From a bacterium (GTDB lineage: Bacteria > Chloroflexota > Dormibacteria > UBA8260 > Bog-877), in assembly GCA_021791455.1 (NCBI GenBank), contig JAJYWM010000238.1, positions 1 through 24,247 of the forward strand: a stretch of DNA of 24,247 bases. Reading direction: 5' to 3'. Numbering within the stretch: the first letter of the stretch is position 1; each line of letters starts with the position of its first letter. This document shows positions 8,019 through 16,746 of this stretch, one piece after another. The notes below the pieces were generated by a model, which saw only the letters and a list, made by a program, of their open reading frames with translations, was not told the DNA's origin and searched no databases. Both the position numbers and the translations under genes were made by a program.

Positions 8019-9257
8019 ATGCGGTGGAGTCGTATAGGCGTCTTTCTAACCGCCGCGGCACTTCCCGCCTACGTCCTGCGCGGCAGCCTGCTCGGCAAGC
8101 TCCCGTTCACCGGACTGGAGGTGGTGCTCGGTTTGACCGTGCTCGCCTTCGTGATCGAGAGCTGGCGCCAGAAGCGGATGCCGCATCTGGAAACCCCGTT
8201 CACGGTCCTGATCGCCGTGCTCCTGGTCGCCACCGTGATCGCGGTTGCGGTCAGCCCGGAGAAGAGGGACGCCCTGGGGATCGCCAAGGCTTACATCGTG
8301 GAGCCTGTCATCTACTTCTTCGTGGTGATCAACGTGCTTCGCTCCAGCTGGGACTGGGAACGCCTCACCTACGGGCTCTACGTCAGTGGGACCGTGGTCG
8401 CCGTGTCCCAGTTCGTGGCGCTCGGGAAGTCCCTGGCGGGGCACACCTTCAACATCAACACCAATCCGCCGGTCCCGACCTGGCTCTGGACCAACAACAA
8501 TTTCGGCGGCATCTTCCTGGACCCCCTGGTCGCCCTCTCCCTGGGGTTGGCCCTCTTCGGCGGGGTCAAGCACCGCCGGGTGCACTGGGCCATGTTCCTT
8601 CTGCTGGGCTTGGGCGATGTGCTCACCTTGAGCCGCGGCTCCTGGTTCGCCCTGGTCGTCATCGCCCTGGTGGCGGCGGTCCTCCACCCGCGCCGCCGCA
8701 TCCTGCTCTTGGGGTTGGTTGGCCTGGCGGTGGTCGCGCTGATCCTGCCCCCGGTGCGCCACCGGGTGGAGAACGAGCTCAACCCCAACAACCCCGCCAA
8801 CTCGGTCGTGACCAGGGTTCACCTCTGGCACGCGACAGTGGACCTGATCGCGGGTCATCCGTTCACGGGGAGCGGGCTGGCCAACTATCAGGAGGAGATC
8901 GGCCCCTACCGGGCCCAGCTCCACGACGTGGTCCACGAAACCCACGTCTATCCGGACCAGCTGGAGCTGGACTTCTGGGTGGAGCTGGGAGTGATGGGGA
9001 TCGTCTTCCTCATCGGCTTCATCTTCGAGCTCGCCCGCTACATCGCCCCCGCCGTCAGAGCAGGCCCACTGAGCCACCCCTGGGCGGCCGCTCTGGCCCT
9101 GGCCTGGGTAGGTATCTTCGCTCACGGGCTGGTGGACAGCCCATATTGGAAGAACGACCTCTCCGTGGAGTGGTGGGCCCTCGCCGCGCTGGTGGTCGTC
9201 GCCGTGGTCCCGGCGACCAGACAGCTGCAGCTGCGGCGTCCCCCCCGCAAGACCTGA
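8019..9257 (+). CDS. O-antigen ligase/polymerase-type membrane protein (Wzy/WaaL superfamily)
   Basis: This 412-residue polytopic protein has about ten hydrophobic segments. The conserved core of the O-antigen ligase/polymerase domain is visible: TLSRGSWFAL (203-212) and a large extracytoplasmic loop with HPFTGSGLANY (280-290). It is followed by a His/Glu-rich stretch and ELDFWVELGVMG (316-327). It would polymerise undecaprenyl-linked repeat units or transfer the glycan to an acceptor; sequence does not separate the two roles. The frame is open from 7857, but the extra 54 residues are Arg/Gly/Pro-rich and do not look coding, and TATAAT lies 7 nt before the ATG at 8019. It is the first gene of the polysaccharide operon, 10 nt before the flippase gene. 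Confidence 0.88.
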   Translation: MRWSRIGVFLTAAALPAYVLRGSLLGKLPFTGLEVVLGLTVLAFVIESWRQKRMPHLETPFTVLIAVLLVATVIAVAVSPEKRDALGIAKAYIVEPVIYFFVVINVLRSSWDWERLTYGLYVSGTVVAVSQFVALGKSLAGHTFNINTNPPVPTWLWTNNNFGGIFLDPLVALSLGLALFGGVKHRRVHWAMFLLLGLGDVLTLSRGSWFALVVIALVAAVLHPRRRILLLGLVGLAVVALILPPVRHRVENELNPNNPANSVVTRVHLWHATVDLIAGHPFTGSGLANYQEEIGPYRAQLHDVVHETHVYPDQLELDFWVELGVMGIVFLIGFIFELARYIAPAVRAGPLSHPWAAALALAWVGIFAHGLVDSPYWKNDLSVEWWALAALVVVAVVPATRQLQLRRPPRKT

Positions 9258-9267
9258 GCCAAGCCGG

Positions 9268-10731
9268 GTGAGCCTCGCCCACCGCACGGTTCGCAACACC
9301 ACGATGCTGTTCGTGGCGCGGACCGGAGCCAGGCTCCTGGTGTTCGTCGCCTTCATCATCCAGCAGCACGCCCTCCACGCCTTCCGCTACGGAGAGTTCG
9401 GAGTGGTGGTGGTGCTGAGCAACCTCTCCAGCATCGTCGGCGATGGCGGGCTCCAGATCGTCTACCTGCGCGAGGGCAGCCGGGACAGGAAACGACTCGA
9501 GCCCTATCTGGCGGCCATCCTCGGGGCCAAGGTCCCCCTCCTGCTGCTCAGCCTCCTGTGTCTCTTCGTGATGTCGTCGTTCACGAAGAACCCCTCGGTG
9601 CTGCCGCTGCTCTGGCCCGCGTTCGCGCTCCTGGTCGCCACCTCTTTGGCCAACCTGCTGCGGAGCACCTTCTACGCGACCGGGGAGATGCGCTACGAGG
9701 CGTTCGAGACCATGTCCGAGGGGGCGATCCTGCTGGCCGGCACCGCCTTCGCCTGGGTGGAACATCTGGGGCTGGCGGCATACCTGTGGGCCTACGCCGC
9801 CTCCTACCTGTTCACCTGCCTCTTCGCCGTCGTGATCATCGGCCGGCGCTATTTCCATCCCCACATAGCGATCGACTATCCCCTGGTCCGACGGCTGATC
9901 AGGATGGGGCTGCCGTTCGCGATGGTCTTCTTCCTCAACACCATCTACTTCAAGATCGACGTGCTCATCCTGGATGCGCTGCGCAACACGACCGAGGTCG
10001 GCTACTACCAGGCTGGCTACAAGTTCCTGGAGGGGTTGTCCTTCCTGCCCCAGACCGTGATGAACGCAGTGTTCCCCGCCCTTTCGATCCTCCACCTGGG
10101 AGCTGCCGAATCCATGCGCCGGGCCTACACCGTCACCCTGAGACTCCTGGCCGGACTGGCGATGCCGATGGCGATCGCGCTGGCGTTGGCGGCAGGCCCG
10201 CTGCTGGGCTTCCTGCACATCTACTCCCAGTCCGCGCCGGCGGTCAGCATCCTGGCCCTGGCCCTGGTGTTCCTGTTCGTGAACAACACCTTCGTCTTCG
10301 GCTTGGGAGCGATGGACCGCCAGCTGGACAGCATCAAGCTTTCGGTGATGAGCATCGTGGTGAACGTGGTCCTGAACTTCGTGATGATCCCCCTCTTCCC
10401 GTATCAGAAGGGCTATCTTGCTTGCAGTTGGGCGACCGTGATCACGGAGGTGTTCCTGCTGGTGGCCGGATACGTCCTCGTGCGGCGGCAGCTTGGACCC
10501 CTCCCCTGGGTCAGATCTCTGATCCCCATCATCGTCTCGGGAGGGCTTATGGTTGGGGTCATGGGGGTGCTCTCCTCTGAGAACGTGTTCTGGGTCGTGC
10601 CGGTGGCAGGGATCCTCTATCTGGGCTCCCTGTGGCTCACCGGTGGAGTCACCCCAGAGGAGCTGCGGATGGCCCGCCAGAGTCTGCGCCGCCGTTTGGC
10701 CCCGGAAGTGGAGGGGATAGACGTTGGCTGA
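9268..10731 (+). CDS. Wzx-type polysaccharide flippase (MOP superfamily)
   Basis: This 487-residue membrane protein has 12-14 hydrophobic segments and resembles oligosaccharide flippases that move undecaprenyl-linked repeat units across the membrane. It starts with a typical basic-amphipathic segment and a first helix around residues 13-32. Mid-protein RLIRMGLPFAMVFFLNTIYFKIDVLIL is characteristic of the second MOP repeat. The GTG at 9268 lies 10 nt after the ligase/polymerase stop without a strong Shine-Dalgarno sequence, so translation is probably coupled. Its stop overlaps the next start by 8 nt. Position between a Wzy-type gene and an initiating sugar transferase strongly supports the Wzx role. 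Confidence 0.9.
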   Translation: MSLAHRTVRNTTMLFVARTGARLLVFVAFIIQQHALHAFRYGEFGVVVVLSNLSSIVGDGGLQIVYLREGSRDRKRLEPYLAAILGAKVPLLLLSLLCLFVMSSFTKNPSVLPLLWPAFALLVATSLANLLRSTFYATGEMRYEAFETMSEGAILLAGTAFAWVEHLGLAAYLWAYAASYLFTCLFAVVIIGRRYFHPHIAIDYPLVRRLIRMGLPFAMVFFLNTIYFKIDVLILDALRNTTEVGYYQAGYKFLEGLSFLPQTVMNAVFPALSILHLGAAESMRRAYTVTLRLLAGLAMPMAIALALAAGPLLGFLHIYSQSAPAVSILALALVFLFVNNTFVFGLGAMDRQLDSIKLSVMSIVVNVVLNFVMIPLFPYQKGYLACSWATVITEVFLLVAGYVLVRRQLGPLPWVRSLIPIIVSGGLMVGVMGVLSSENVFWVVPVAGILYLGSLWLTGGVTPEELRMARQSLRRRLAPEVEGIDVG

Positions 10732-12178
10732 GTCCCCCCCGCTGATACGGCCCCTGGAGCTCTCTCGGGCGATCTCCCACAACCGGCGCCTGGGACCGCT
10801 GATTGGGATAAGGGTGGTGGGGGACGCTCTGGCTGTGGCGGCGGGCGCTCTGATCGGCTACGGCTACCGCTTTCACCTGTCCGGGATCGCCATCCCCGGC
10901 GGGGTGGTGCCGAGCTTCCAGAACTACGCCATGGCGGTCCCCGTTGTGGTCGGCCTGTGGCTCGTCATCTTCGCCTTCACCGGCCGCTACCGGGTCCAGC
11001 GCGGGCAGTCCTTCGCAGACGAGATCCTGGGATCGGCGGGATCCGTGGCCCTCTTTGTGGTATTGGCACTGGCCCTGGAGGGGCTCTACCGGGGCTTCCC
11101 TTATTCCCGCCTGGTCCTGGCGGACGCCTCCATCGCGGCTCTGCTGCTCTTCATTTTGGAGCGGGCCCTGATCAGGGGGGTGCAGGGGGCCCTCTTCAGC
11201 TCCGGCTTCGGCTCGGTGCGGGTCCTGGTCGTGGGCAGCGGGGAGACGGCCGATCTCCTCATCCGCCGCCTGCGCATGTTCCCCGACTACGGCTACAACC
11301 TGGTCGGCCAGGTGCCCGAGGGAGATGCTCCTGCCTCACCTTCCCAGGACATTTCGGTCTTCTCGCCGACTCAGGGATTGGGGCGCATAGTGCAGCGGGA
11401 GCGGGCTGACATGGTCGTTCTCGCCCTGGCAGAGGCCGGCCACAGCCGGGTGGTGGAGCTGGCCAACCAGTGCCTCGACCAGGGCGCCGAGGTCAAGGTG
11501 CTGCCCGATGTCCTGGAGATCATGACCTCGGCGGCGCGCACCGAGCAGGTTGCGGGCCTGCCCCTGATCGGGCTCCGGCCCAACCGGCTGGTGGGGCGCA
11601 ATCTCCACTACAAGCGGGGGTTCGACCTTTTGTTCACCGCGATCCTGGCCATCCCCGTGGCCCCGGTGGTGGCGCTCTGCGCCATCGCCATCTCCCTGAC
11701 GTCCAAGGGTTCACCGTTCTATGGCCAGGAGCGGTTGGGGCTGCACGGCAAACCGTTCAAGGTGTGGAAGCTGCGCTCCATGGTGGCCGACGCCGAGAAG
11801 GGGACCGGGCCGGTGATGGCCTCGGCCGGAGACGACCGGCGCACGCCCGTGGGCCGCTTCGTGAGGCGATTCAGCCTCGATGAGCTGCCTCAGCTGTGGA
11901 ACGTGATCCTAGGGGACATGAGCCTGGTGGGCCCGCGGCCGGAGAGGCCGTTCTTCGCCCATCAGTTCGAGGTCACCTATCCCAGGTACCGGGAGCGCCT
12001 GCAGGCGCCCCCGGGCTGCACCGGCTGGGCCCAGGTGAACGACCTGAGGCAGGGGAACTCGATGGAGGAGAGGATCTTCTACGACCTCTACTACATCGAG
12101 AACTGGTCTTTGAGCTTCGACCTCAGGATCCTGCTGCTGACTCCCTGGCGAATCCTGTTCCACCGCCACGCCTACTGA
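10724..12178 (+). CDS. Polyprenyl-phosphate sugar-1-phosphate transferase (WbaP/WcaJ-type)
   Basis: This 484-residue enzyme probably starts each repeat unit by transferring a sugar-1-phosphate from a nucleotide sugar to undecaprenyl phosphate. Four or five N-terminal membrane segments (about 28-48, 70-86, 104-120, 130-150) lead to a Rossmann-like domain with VLVVGSGETADLL (167-179). The C-terminal catalytic domain starts near KRGFDLLF (297-304) and holds KLRSM (349-353), the Asp386-Glu387 pair in SLDELPQ, and GPRPE (403-407). The TTG start at 10724 is preceded by GGAGGGG (10710-10716) with 7 nt spacing and overlaps the flippase stop. The sugar specificity is unknown. Confidence 0.93.
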   Translation: MAESPPLIRPLELSRAISHNRRLGPLIGIRVVGDALAVAAGALIGYGYRFHLSGIAIPGGVVPSFQNYAMAVPVVVGLWLVIFAFTGRYRVQRGQSFADEILGSAGSVALFVVLALALEGLYRGFPYSRLVLADASIAALLLFILERALIRGVQGALFSSGFGSVRVLVVGSGETADLLIRRLRMFPDYGYNLVGQVPEGDAPASPSQDISVFSPTQGLGRIVQRERADMVVLALAEAGHSRVVELANQCLDQGAEVKVLPDVLEIMTSAARTEQVAGLPLIGLRPNRLVGRNLHYKRGFDLLFTAILAIPVAPVVALCAIAISLTSKGSPFYGQERLGLHGKPFKVWKLRSMVADAEKGTGPVMASAGDDRRTPVGRFVRRFSLDELPQLWNVILGDMSLVGPRPERPFFAHQFEVTYPRYRERLQAPPGCTGWAQVNDLRQGNSMEERIFYDLYYIENWSLSFDLRILLLTPWRILFHRHAY

Positions 12179-12218
12179 GACGCCGACCTCTGCCGGCGAT
12201 CGGAACCGTCCCAGCTGG

Positions 12219-12224
12219 TAGCCT
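12219..12224 (+). promoter_or_regulatory. -10-like hexamer, internal leaderless start at rmlA
   Basis: TAGCCT is followed by 8 nt and the GTG at 12233, inside a 54-bp gap. It suggests the dTDP-rhamnose genes have their own promoter within the polysaccharide locus. Confidence 0.4.
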
Positions 12225-12232
12225 TGCAATCC

Positions 12233-13294
12233 GTGAAGGGCTTGGTTCTCAGCGGCGGCAAGGGAACCCGGCTGCGGCCCATCACCCACACCGGCGCCAA
12301 GCAGCTGGTCCCGATCGCGAACAAGCCGGTGCTCTTCTACGGCCTGGAGGCGCTCGTCGAGGCGGGCATCGAAGAGATAGGGATCGTCGTAGGGGATACC
12401 GGAGACGAGATCCGGCGGGCGGTGGGTGACGGTTCCCAGTTCGGGGCCAGGGTTGAGTACATCTCCCAGGAGGCTCCCCTGGGGCTGGCGCATGCGGTCA
12501 AGATCTCGCGCGACTTTCTGGCCGACTCCCCGTTCGTGATGTACCTGGGCGACAATTTCATCACCGGTGGAATTAGGGGGGTGGTGGAGCGCTTCCAGCG
12601 CGAGGGCCCGGAGGTGCTCATCCTTCTGAAGCAGATGCCCCACCCCGAGCGATTCGGGGTCGCCGAACTCGTTCAAGGGCGGGTGGTCCGCCTGGAGGAG
12701 AAGCCGCTCGTGCCTCGCTCGGACCTGGTCCTCGTCGGCGTCTACTGTTTCCAGCCCAGCATCCAGGCGGCGGTCGACTCCATCTCGCCCTCTCCTCGGG
12801 GCGAGCTGGAGATCACCGATGCGATCCAGTGGCAGATCGACCAGGGGCGCAACGTGGTCTCCCATCTGGTGGAGGGGCGCTGGATCGACACCGGCAAGAT
12901 GGACGACCTCCTGGAGTGCAACCGGGTCGTCCTGGACACCCTGCCCGAGCGCCGGGAGGGGGAGGTGTCCGAGGACTCGCGCCTTCTGGGCAAGGTGATC
13001 CTGGAGGCCGGCTCAGAGATCCGCCACAGCACCATCCGGGGCCCCGTGGTTGTCGGTGCCAACACCAGGGTGATCGACTCCTTCATCGGACCCTTCACCG
13101 CCCTTTACCATGACGTGCTGGTGGAGAGCAGTGAGATCGAGCACTCGATCGTCCTCGAGAACACGGTCATTCGCGGCGCCAGCAAGATCGAAGACTCCCT
13201 GATCGGGCGGGATGTCGTGATCGAGAAGAGCGACACCCGTCCCAGGGCCCACAAGCTCATGCTGGGCGACCACTCCCGGGTGAGCCTGGCATGA
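12233..13294 (+). CDS. rmlA: Glucose-1-phosphate thymidylyltransferase, long form
   Basis: This 353-residue enzyme would join glucose-1-phosphate and dTTP to give dTDP-glucose, the first step of dTDP-rhamnose synthesis. The nucleotidyltransferase signature LSGGKGTRLRP (6-16) and LVPIANKPVLFY (25-36) are clear, and LGDN (105-108) is the metal-site region. A C-terminal left-handed beta-helix (about residues 245-340) of hexapeptide-like repeats marks the long form of the family, about 355 residues, as opposed to the ~290-residue RmlA. The GTG start is supported by TAGCCT upstream. A TTG three codons earlier is possible but would overlap that hexamer. Followed 10 nt later by the epimerase-like gene. 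Confidence 0.92.
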   Translation: MKGLVLSGGKGTRLRPITHTGAKQLVPIANKPVLFYGLEALVEAGIEEIGIVVGDTGDEIRRAVGDGSQFGARVEYISQEAPLGLAHAVKISRDFLADSPFVMYLGDNFITGGIRGVVERFQREGPEVLILLKQMPHPERFGVAELVQGRVVRLEEKPLVPRSDLVLVGVYCFQPSIQAAVDSISPSPRGELEITDAIQWQIDQGRNVVSHLVEGRWIDTGKMDDLLECNRVVLDTLPERREGEVSEDSRLLGKVILEAGSEIRHSTIRGPVVVGANTRVIDSFIGPFTALYHDVLVESSEIEHSIVLENTVIRGASKIEDSLIGRDVVIEKSDTRPRAHKLMLGDHSRVSLA

Positions 13295-13304
13295 GGGTCC
13301 GCTG

Positions 13305-13883
13305 ATGGCTTGGCGGCGGCCCACCGAGGAGATGGACGCTGTCCTGCACGAGATGAGCCTGCACCCGCTCTCGGAGAAACTGGGGGCTATAGACCAGGTG
13401 ATGGTCAAGACCCTGCGCCTGCACGCCGATCAGCGAGGGCACTTCACAGAACAGCTGAAGCGGGGAGACGTCGACGACCAGGGCCGCCCATTCCTGCCCG
13501 AGCACGGTTTTGCGCAGATGTCCAGGTCGCTCGCCTATGCGCGGGGCGGCAACCCGCCCGAGCTGATCAAGGCGTTCCACTGGCACAGTCGGCAATGGGA
13601 CTACTGGGATATGGTTGCGGGCGATGCCAGGATCGTGCTGGTCGACCTCCGCCAGGGGTCGCCGACCGCGGGGAAGATCCAGGTGCTGATCGCCGGGGAG
13701 CACAGTCCCAAGATGATCGCAATCCCGCCCTTGGTCGCCCATGGATACCAGGCGCTCTCTCTGCGCGATGTGGTGCTCTGCTACTACGTGACCGAGCCGT
13801 ACCGCCTGGACGACCCTGACGAGGGCCGGATACCCTGGAACGATGCCCGCATCGGATTCGACTGGACCATCGAGAACATCTGA
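13305..13883 (+). CDS. RmlC-like dTDP-4-dehydrorhamnose 3,5-epimerase family protein (divergent)
   Basis: This 192-residue cupin-fold sugar epimerase homologue sits where rmlC is expected. Its core follows the RmlC pattern: VLVDLRQGSPTAGK (111-124), IPPLVAHGYQAL (140-151) and YYVTEPY (160-166). The catalytic His aligns with His92 in KAFHWHSRQ. The usual RGLHYQ context is changed: Arg becomes Lys89 and Gln becomes His94, and the Lys that normally follows (Q-x-K-L-V) is not evident in QWDYWDMV. An N-terminal extension of about 30 residues precedes the fold. TGAGGG (13292-13297), overlapping the rmlA stop, is a fair Shine-Dalgarno site 7 nt before the ATG. It may still be the rhamnose epimerase, or act on another dTDP-sugar or at one carbon only. 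Confidence 0.8.
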   Translation: MAWRRPTEEMDAVLHEMSLHPLSEKLGAIDQVMVKTLRLHADQRGHFTEQLKRGDVDDQGRPFLPEHGFAQMSRSLAYARGGNPPELIKAFHWHSRQWDYWDMVAGDARIVLVDLRQGSPTAGKIQVLIAGEHSPKMIAIPPLVAHGYQALSLRDVVLCYYVTEPYRLDDPDEGRIPWNDARIGFDWTIENI

Positions 13884-13884
13884 A

Positions 13885-14955
13885 GTGGCGCCGGAGAGGG
13901 GGTTGCCCCCGGGGCTGCTGGCCGAGCTACCGAAGAGGCTCTTGGTGGCGGGAGGTGCCGGCTTCATAGGCTCCGCCTTCGTGCGGCTGCTGCTGGCCGG
14001 CCCTGGGGCGCCTTCGGTGACGGTCCTGGACAAGCTCACCTACGCTGGCAACCTGGCCAACCTGCGCGATGTGGAAGCTCACCCCGGGTATCGGTTCGTG
14101 GAGGGGGACATCTGCGACCGGGATCTGGCGGTCCGGCTGGGAGCCGAGGTCGACTGCATCGTTAATTTCGCGGCCGAGACCCATGTGGACCGCTCCATCC
14201 TGGACCCCGATGCCTTCATCAGGACCGACGTCTACGGCACCTTCTCTCTGCTGGAGGCGGCTCGGCTCAACGGGCATCGCCGGTTCCTGCAGGTGTCCAC
14301 CGATGAGGTGTACGGGGACGTCGAGGCACCCCGGCTGTCATTTGAGGACGATCCTTTGCGGCCCAGGTCTCCCTATTCCGCGAGCAAGGTCGGGGCGGAG
14401 ATGCAATGCTTCGCCTATCGCGCCACCTACGACCTTCCGATCCTGGTCACCAGAGGATCCAACACCTACGGACCCCACCAGTATCCCGAGAAGATAGTCC
14501 CGCTGTTCGTGACCCAGGCGCTGGACGAGCTGCCGCTGCCCGTGTACGGCGACGGAGGCGCGGTGCGGGACTACCTTTACGTCGATGACCACGCGCGCGG
14601 GATCGCGACCGTCCTCGCTCGTGGGGAGGCTGGCGGTGCCTACAACCTGGGCCAGAGCGGTGAGCTGATCAACGGTCTGCAGGTGGCTGACGAGGTCCTG
14701 CGTCTGACCGGCCGCCCCAGGTCGCTGATAGAACATGTCAAGGACCGCCCCGGCCACGACCGGCGCTACGCTCTGGACAGCGGCAGGGCCAGGGCCCTCG
14801 GCTGGCAGCCGGAGCTCGACTTTCGCGAGGGCATGGCCCTCACGGCCTCCTGGTATGCGCAGAACCGCTGGTTCTGGGAGCCGATCAAGTCCGGGGAGTT
14901 CCTCCAGTTCTACCGCCGCAACTACCGTCCCCTGGCGGAAGCGGCTCCCGGCTGA
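13885..14955 (+). CDS. rmlB: dTDP-glucose 4,6-dehydratase
   Basis: This 356-residue extended SDR enzyme would convert dTDP-glucose to dTDP-4-keto-6-deoxyglucose using bound NAD. The Rossmann motif GGAGFIGS (23-30) is exact. The catalytic Thr139-Asp140-Glu141 in STDEVYGD and Tyr164-x3-Lys168 in PYSASKVGAE are intact. Later landmarks RGSNTYGPHQYPEK and YGDGGAVRDYLYVDDH are typical of RmlB. The GTG at 13885 begins one base after the previous stop. An in-frame ATG at 13843, inside the preceding gene, is the alternative start and would add 14 residues. The C-terminus RRNYRPL is a little extended. Part of the A-C-B-D rhamnose gene set. Confidence 0.95.
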   Translation: MAPERGLPPGLLAELPKRLLVAGGAGFIGSAFVRLLLAGPGAPSVTVLDKLTYAGNLANLRDVEAHPGYRFVEGDICDRDLAVRLGAEVDCIVNFAAETHVDRSILDPDAFIRTDVYGTFSLLEAARLNGHRRFLQVSTDEVYGDVEAPRLSFEDDPLRPRSPYSASKVGAEMQCFAYRATYDLPILVTRGSNTYGPHQYPEKIVPLFVTQALDELPLPVYGDGGAVRDYLYVDDHARGIATVLARGEAGGAYNLGQSGELINGLQVADEVLRLTGRPRSLIEHVKDRPGHDRRYALDSGRARALGWQPELDFREGMALTASWYAQNRWFWEPIKSGEFLQFYRRNYRPLAEAAPG

Positions 14956-14962
14956 ACCGGGA

Positions 14963-15847
14963 ATGAGGATCCTGGTCCTGGGAGCCGGGGGCCAGCTGGG
15001 GCGCGACCTTGTCCCCGCCCTGGCCGCCGCGGGCCATGCGGTGGAGGGCCTGAGCAGAGAGGAACTGGACATAACCGCCGAGGCCCCCGTGGCCGCGGCT
15101 TTGCGCGACAGACACCCCGACGTCGTCGTCAACCTGGCCGCCTATACCAAGGTTGACCTGGCCGAGCGGGAGGTGGAACTGGCGTTCGCGATAAACCGGG
15201 ACGGGGCCGCCCTGGTGGCCCGGGCCTGTGCCCAGGCCGGGGTGCCCCTCTGCCACGTCTCCACGGACTTCGTGTTCACCCAGGACCCCGGGCACCCACC
15301 AAGACCATGGGGGGTCACCGACACCCCCGAGCCCCGCGGGGTTTATGCCACCAGCAAGCGCGAGGGGGAACTGGCGTGCCTGGATGCGGGCGGCGAGCTG
15401 TTCATCGTCCGCACCTCCTGGCTCTACGGCAACCGCGGCCCCAACTTTCCCCTGGCGATCCTGCGAGCAGCGACCCGGTCGAAGCAGCTGCGGGTGGTGC
15501 GCGACCAGCTGGGCTGCCCGACCTGGACCGCTGATCTGAGCCGTGCCCTGGCCTGGCTCATCGCCACCCGGAACTTCGGGATCCATCACCTCAGCGGGGC
15601 TGGTTCCTGCAGCTGGTACCAGTTCGCCAGGGAGATCCTGGACGAACTCGAGATCCAGGCGGAGTTGATCCCGGTATCCACGGCTGAATGGGGAGCAGCG
15701 GCGCCGAGGCCGCGCTACTCGGTGCTGGACAACTCCGAGTACGTTCACCTGGGCGGGCCCGCGCTGGCCGATTGGAAGGATGAACTTCGAGAGTACCTCC
15801 TTGCCGAGCGGGAGGGGGCGGTCGCCGCCGCGCTCTCCGGTGGCTGA
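14963..15847 (+). CDS. rmlD: dTDP-4-dehydrorhamnose reductase
   Basis: This 294-residue SDR enzyme would reduce dTDP-4-keto-L-rhamnose to dTDP-L-rhamnose with NAD(P)H. The nucleotide-binding GAGGQLG (7-13) is exact, and VVVNLAAYTKVDLAE (54-68), STDFVF (100-105) and Tyr128-x3-Lys132 in VYATSKREGE are family hallmarks. RTSWLYGNRGPNF and a C-terminal RPRYSVLDNS-type stretch also match. The frame is open further upstream inside rmlB, but the ATG at 14963 gives the normal N-terminus 7 nt after the rmlB stop. It overlaps the next glycosyltransferase start by 8 nt, consistent with translational coupling. Confidence 0.94.
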   Translation: MRILVLGAGGQLGRDLVPALAAAGHAVEGLSREELDITAEAPVAAALRDRHPDVVVNLAAYTKVDLAEREVELAFAINRDGAALVARACAQAGVPLCHVSTDFVFTQDPGHPPRPWGVTDTPEPRGVYATSKREGELACLDAGGELFIVRTSWLYGNRGPNFPLAILRAATRSKQLRVVRDQLGCPTWTADLSRALAWLIATRNFGIHHLSGAGSCSWYQFAREILDELEIQAELIPVSTAEWGAAAPRPRYSVLDNSEYVHLGGPALADWKDELREYLLAEREGAVAAALSGG

Positions 15848-16736
15848 CCAGGCCTCCATCGCGGAAGTAAGGGTCGTCATCTGCACCTATCGCTCCCGCG
15901 ATTACGTCTGCGACGCGATTCGGTCCTGCCTCGAGTCCGGCATGGGAGAGGCCCAGATCTCCGTGGTGGACAACCTGTCCCGAGACGGCACCCCGGAATT
16001 GGTGAAGGAACGTTTCCCGCAGGCGCGGGTGCTGGTGATGGAACGCAACCTGGGTTTCGCGGCCGCCGTGAACCGGGGTGCCCGGGAGGCCGGGGGCAGC
16101 TTCATCCTTCTGCTCAACCCGGACGCGCGCCTGGGAGCCGGGTCGCTCCAGGTGATGCTGGACGCACTCGCCGCCGACCCCCGCCGCGGCGCCATCTCGC
16201 CTCGGGTCGAGCGGCCGGACGGGCGGCTCGACCCCGCCTGCCGGCGCACCTTCCCGGACCCGGTCACCGCTCTTTTCCGGCTCGGTGGTTTGAGCCGTCT
16301 GAGCCCCGGTAGCGCCCGCCTCGGAGCCTACAACCTGACCCACATACCGGCCGATAGGGCGATGGTCGTGGACAGCGGCACAGGCGCGTGCCTGCTCTTG
16401 CCACGAGTGGTCTGGGACGAGGTGGGTGGCCTCGACGAGGGCTATTTCATGTACGGGGAGGACCTCGAGCTCTGCTGGCAGATCCGTGAGCGCGGGCTTG
16501 TGGTCTGGTACGAGCCTGGGGCTGTGGTGGTCCACTTGAAGGGCAGGAGCTCGGAGCAGGCGGCCATGGCGATGCTGGTCCAGTTCCACAAGTCCATGTG
16601 GCGGTTCTACTCCCGGCACTACCGCCAGGGACCCTGGGCTTGGCTCCAGCCGCTGGTAGCGGCCGGCATCGGTGGGCGCCTCCTGGTCCTTCTGGCCATA
16701 AACCTGGCACGCCGGCACCCCAGGGTCAGCCCTTGA
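15840..16736 (+). CDS. Family 2 glycosyltransferase (probable rhamnosyltransferase)
   Basis: This 298-residue soluble or membrane-associated GT-A enzyme probably adds a sugar to the undecaprenyl-linked intermediate. It opens with VRVVICTYRSRDYV (10-23), followed by VVDNLSRDGT (42-51). The N-P-D motif at 93-95 (LLLNPDAR) replaces the usual DxD, as in rhamnosyltransferase-like GT2 proteins. The likely base region is YFMYGEDLELCW (202-213, Glu207-Asp208). The C-terminus has one hydrophobic segment. I favour the GTG at 15840, overlapping the rmlD stop; an ATG at 15780 would add 20 low-complexity Ser/Arg/Pro residues. Rhamnose as donor is inferred from the adjacent rml genes. Confidence 0.85.
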   Translation: MADQASIAEVRVVICTYRSRDYVCDAIRSCLESGMGEAQISVVDNLSRDGTPELVKERFPQARVLVMERNLGFAAAVNRGAREAGGSFILLLNPDARLGAGSLQVMLDALAADPRRGAISPRVERPDGRLDPACRRTFPDPVTALFRLGGLSRLSPGSARLGAYNLTHIPADRAMVVDSGTGACLLLPRVVWDEVGGLDEGYFMYGEDLELCWQIRERGLVVWYEPGAVVVHLKGRSSEQAAMAMLVQFHKSMWRFYSRHYRQGPWAWLQPLVAAGIGGRLLVLLAINLARRHPRVSP

Positions 16737-16746
16737 GGAGGTTGGC

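Noticed and set aside
9055..10782. Long minus-strand frame opposite the flippase gene (and similar ones at 8046-9359 and 19812-21185)
   Set aside because: Rich in His, Gln, Asp and Gly with no domains; typical antisense shadows of membrane-protein and enzyme genes.
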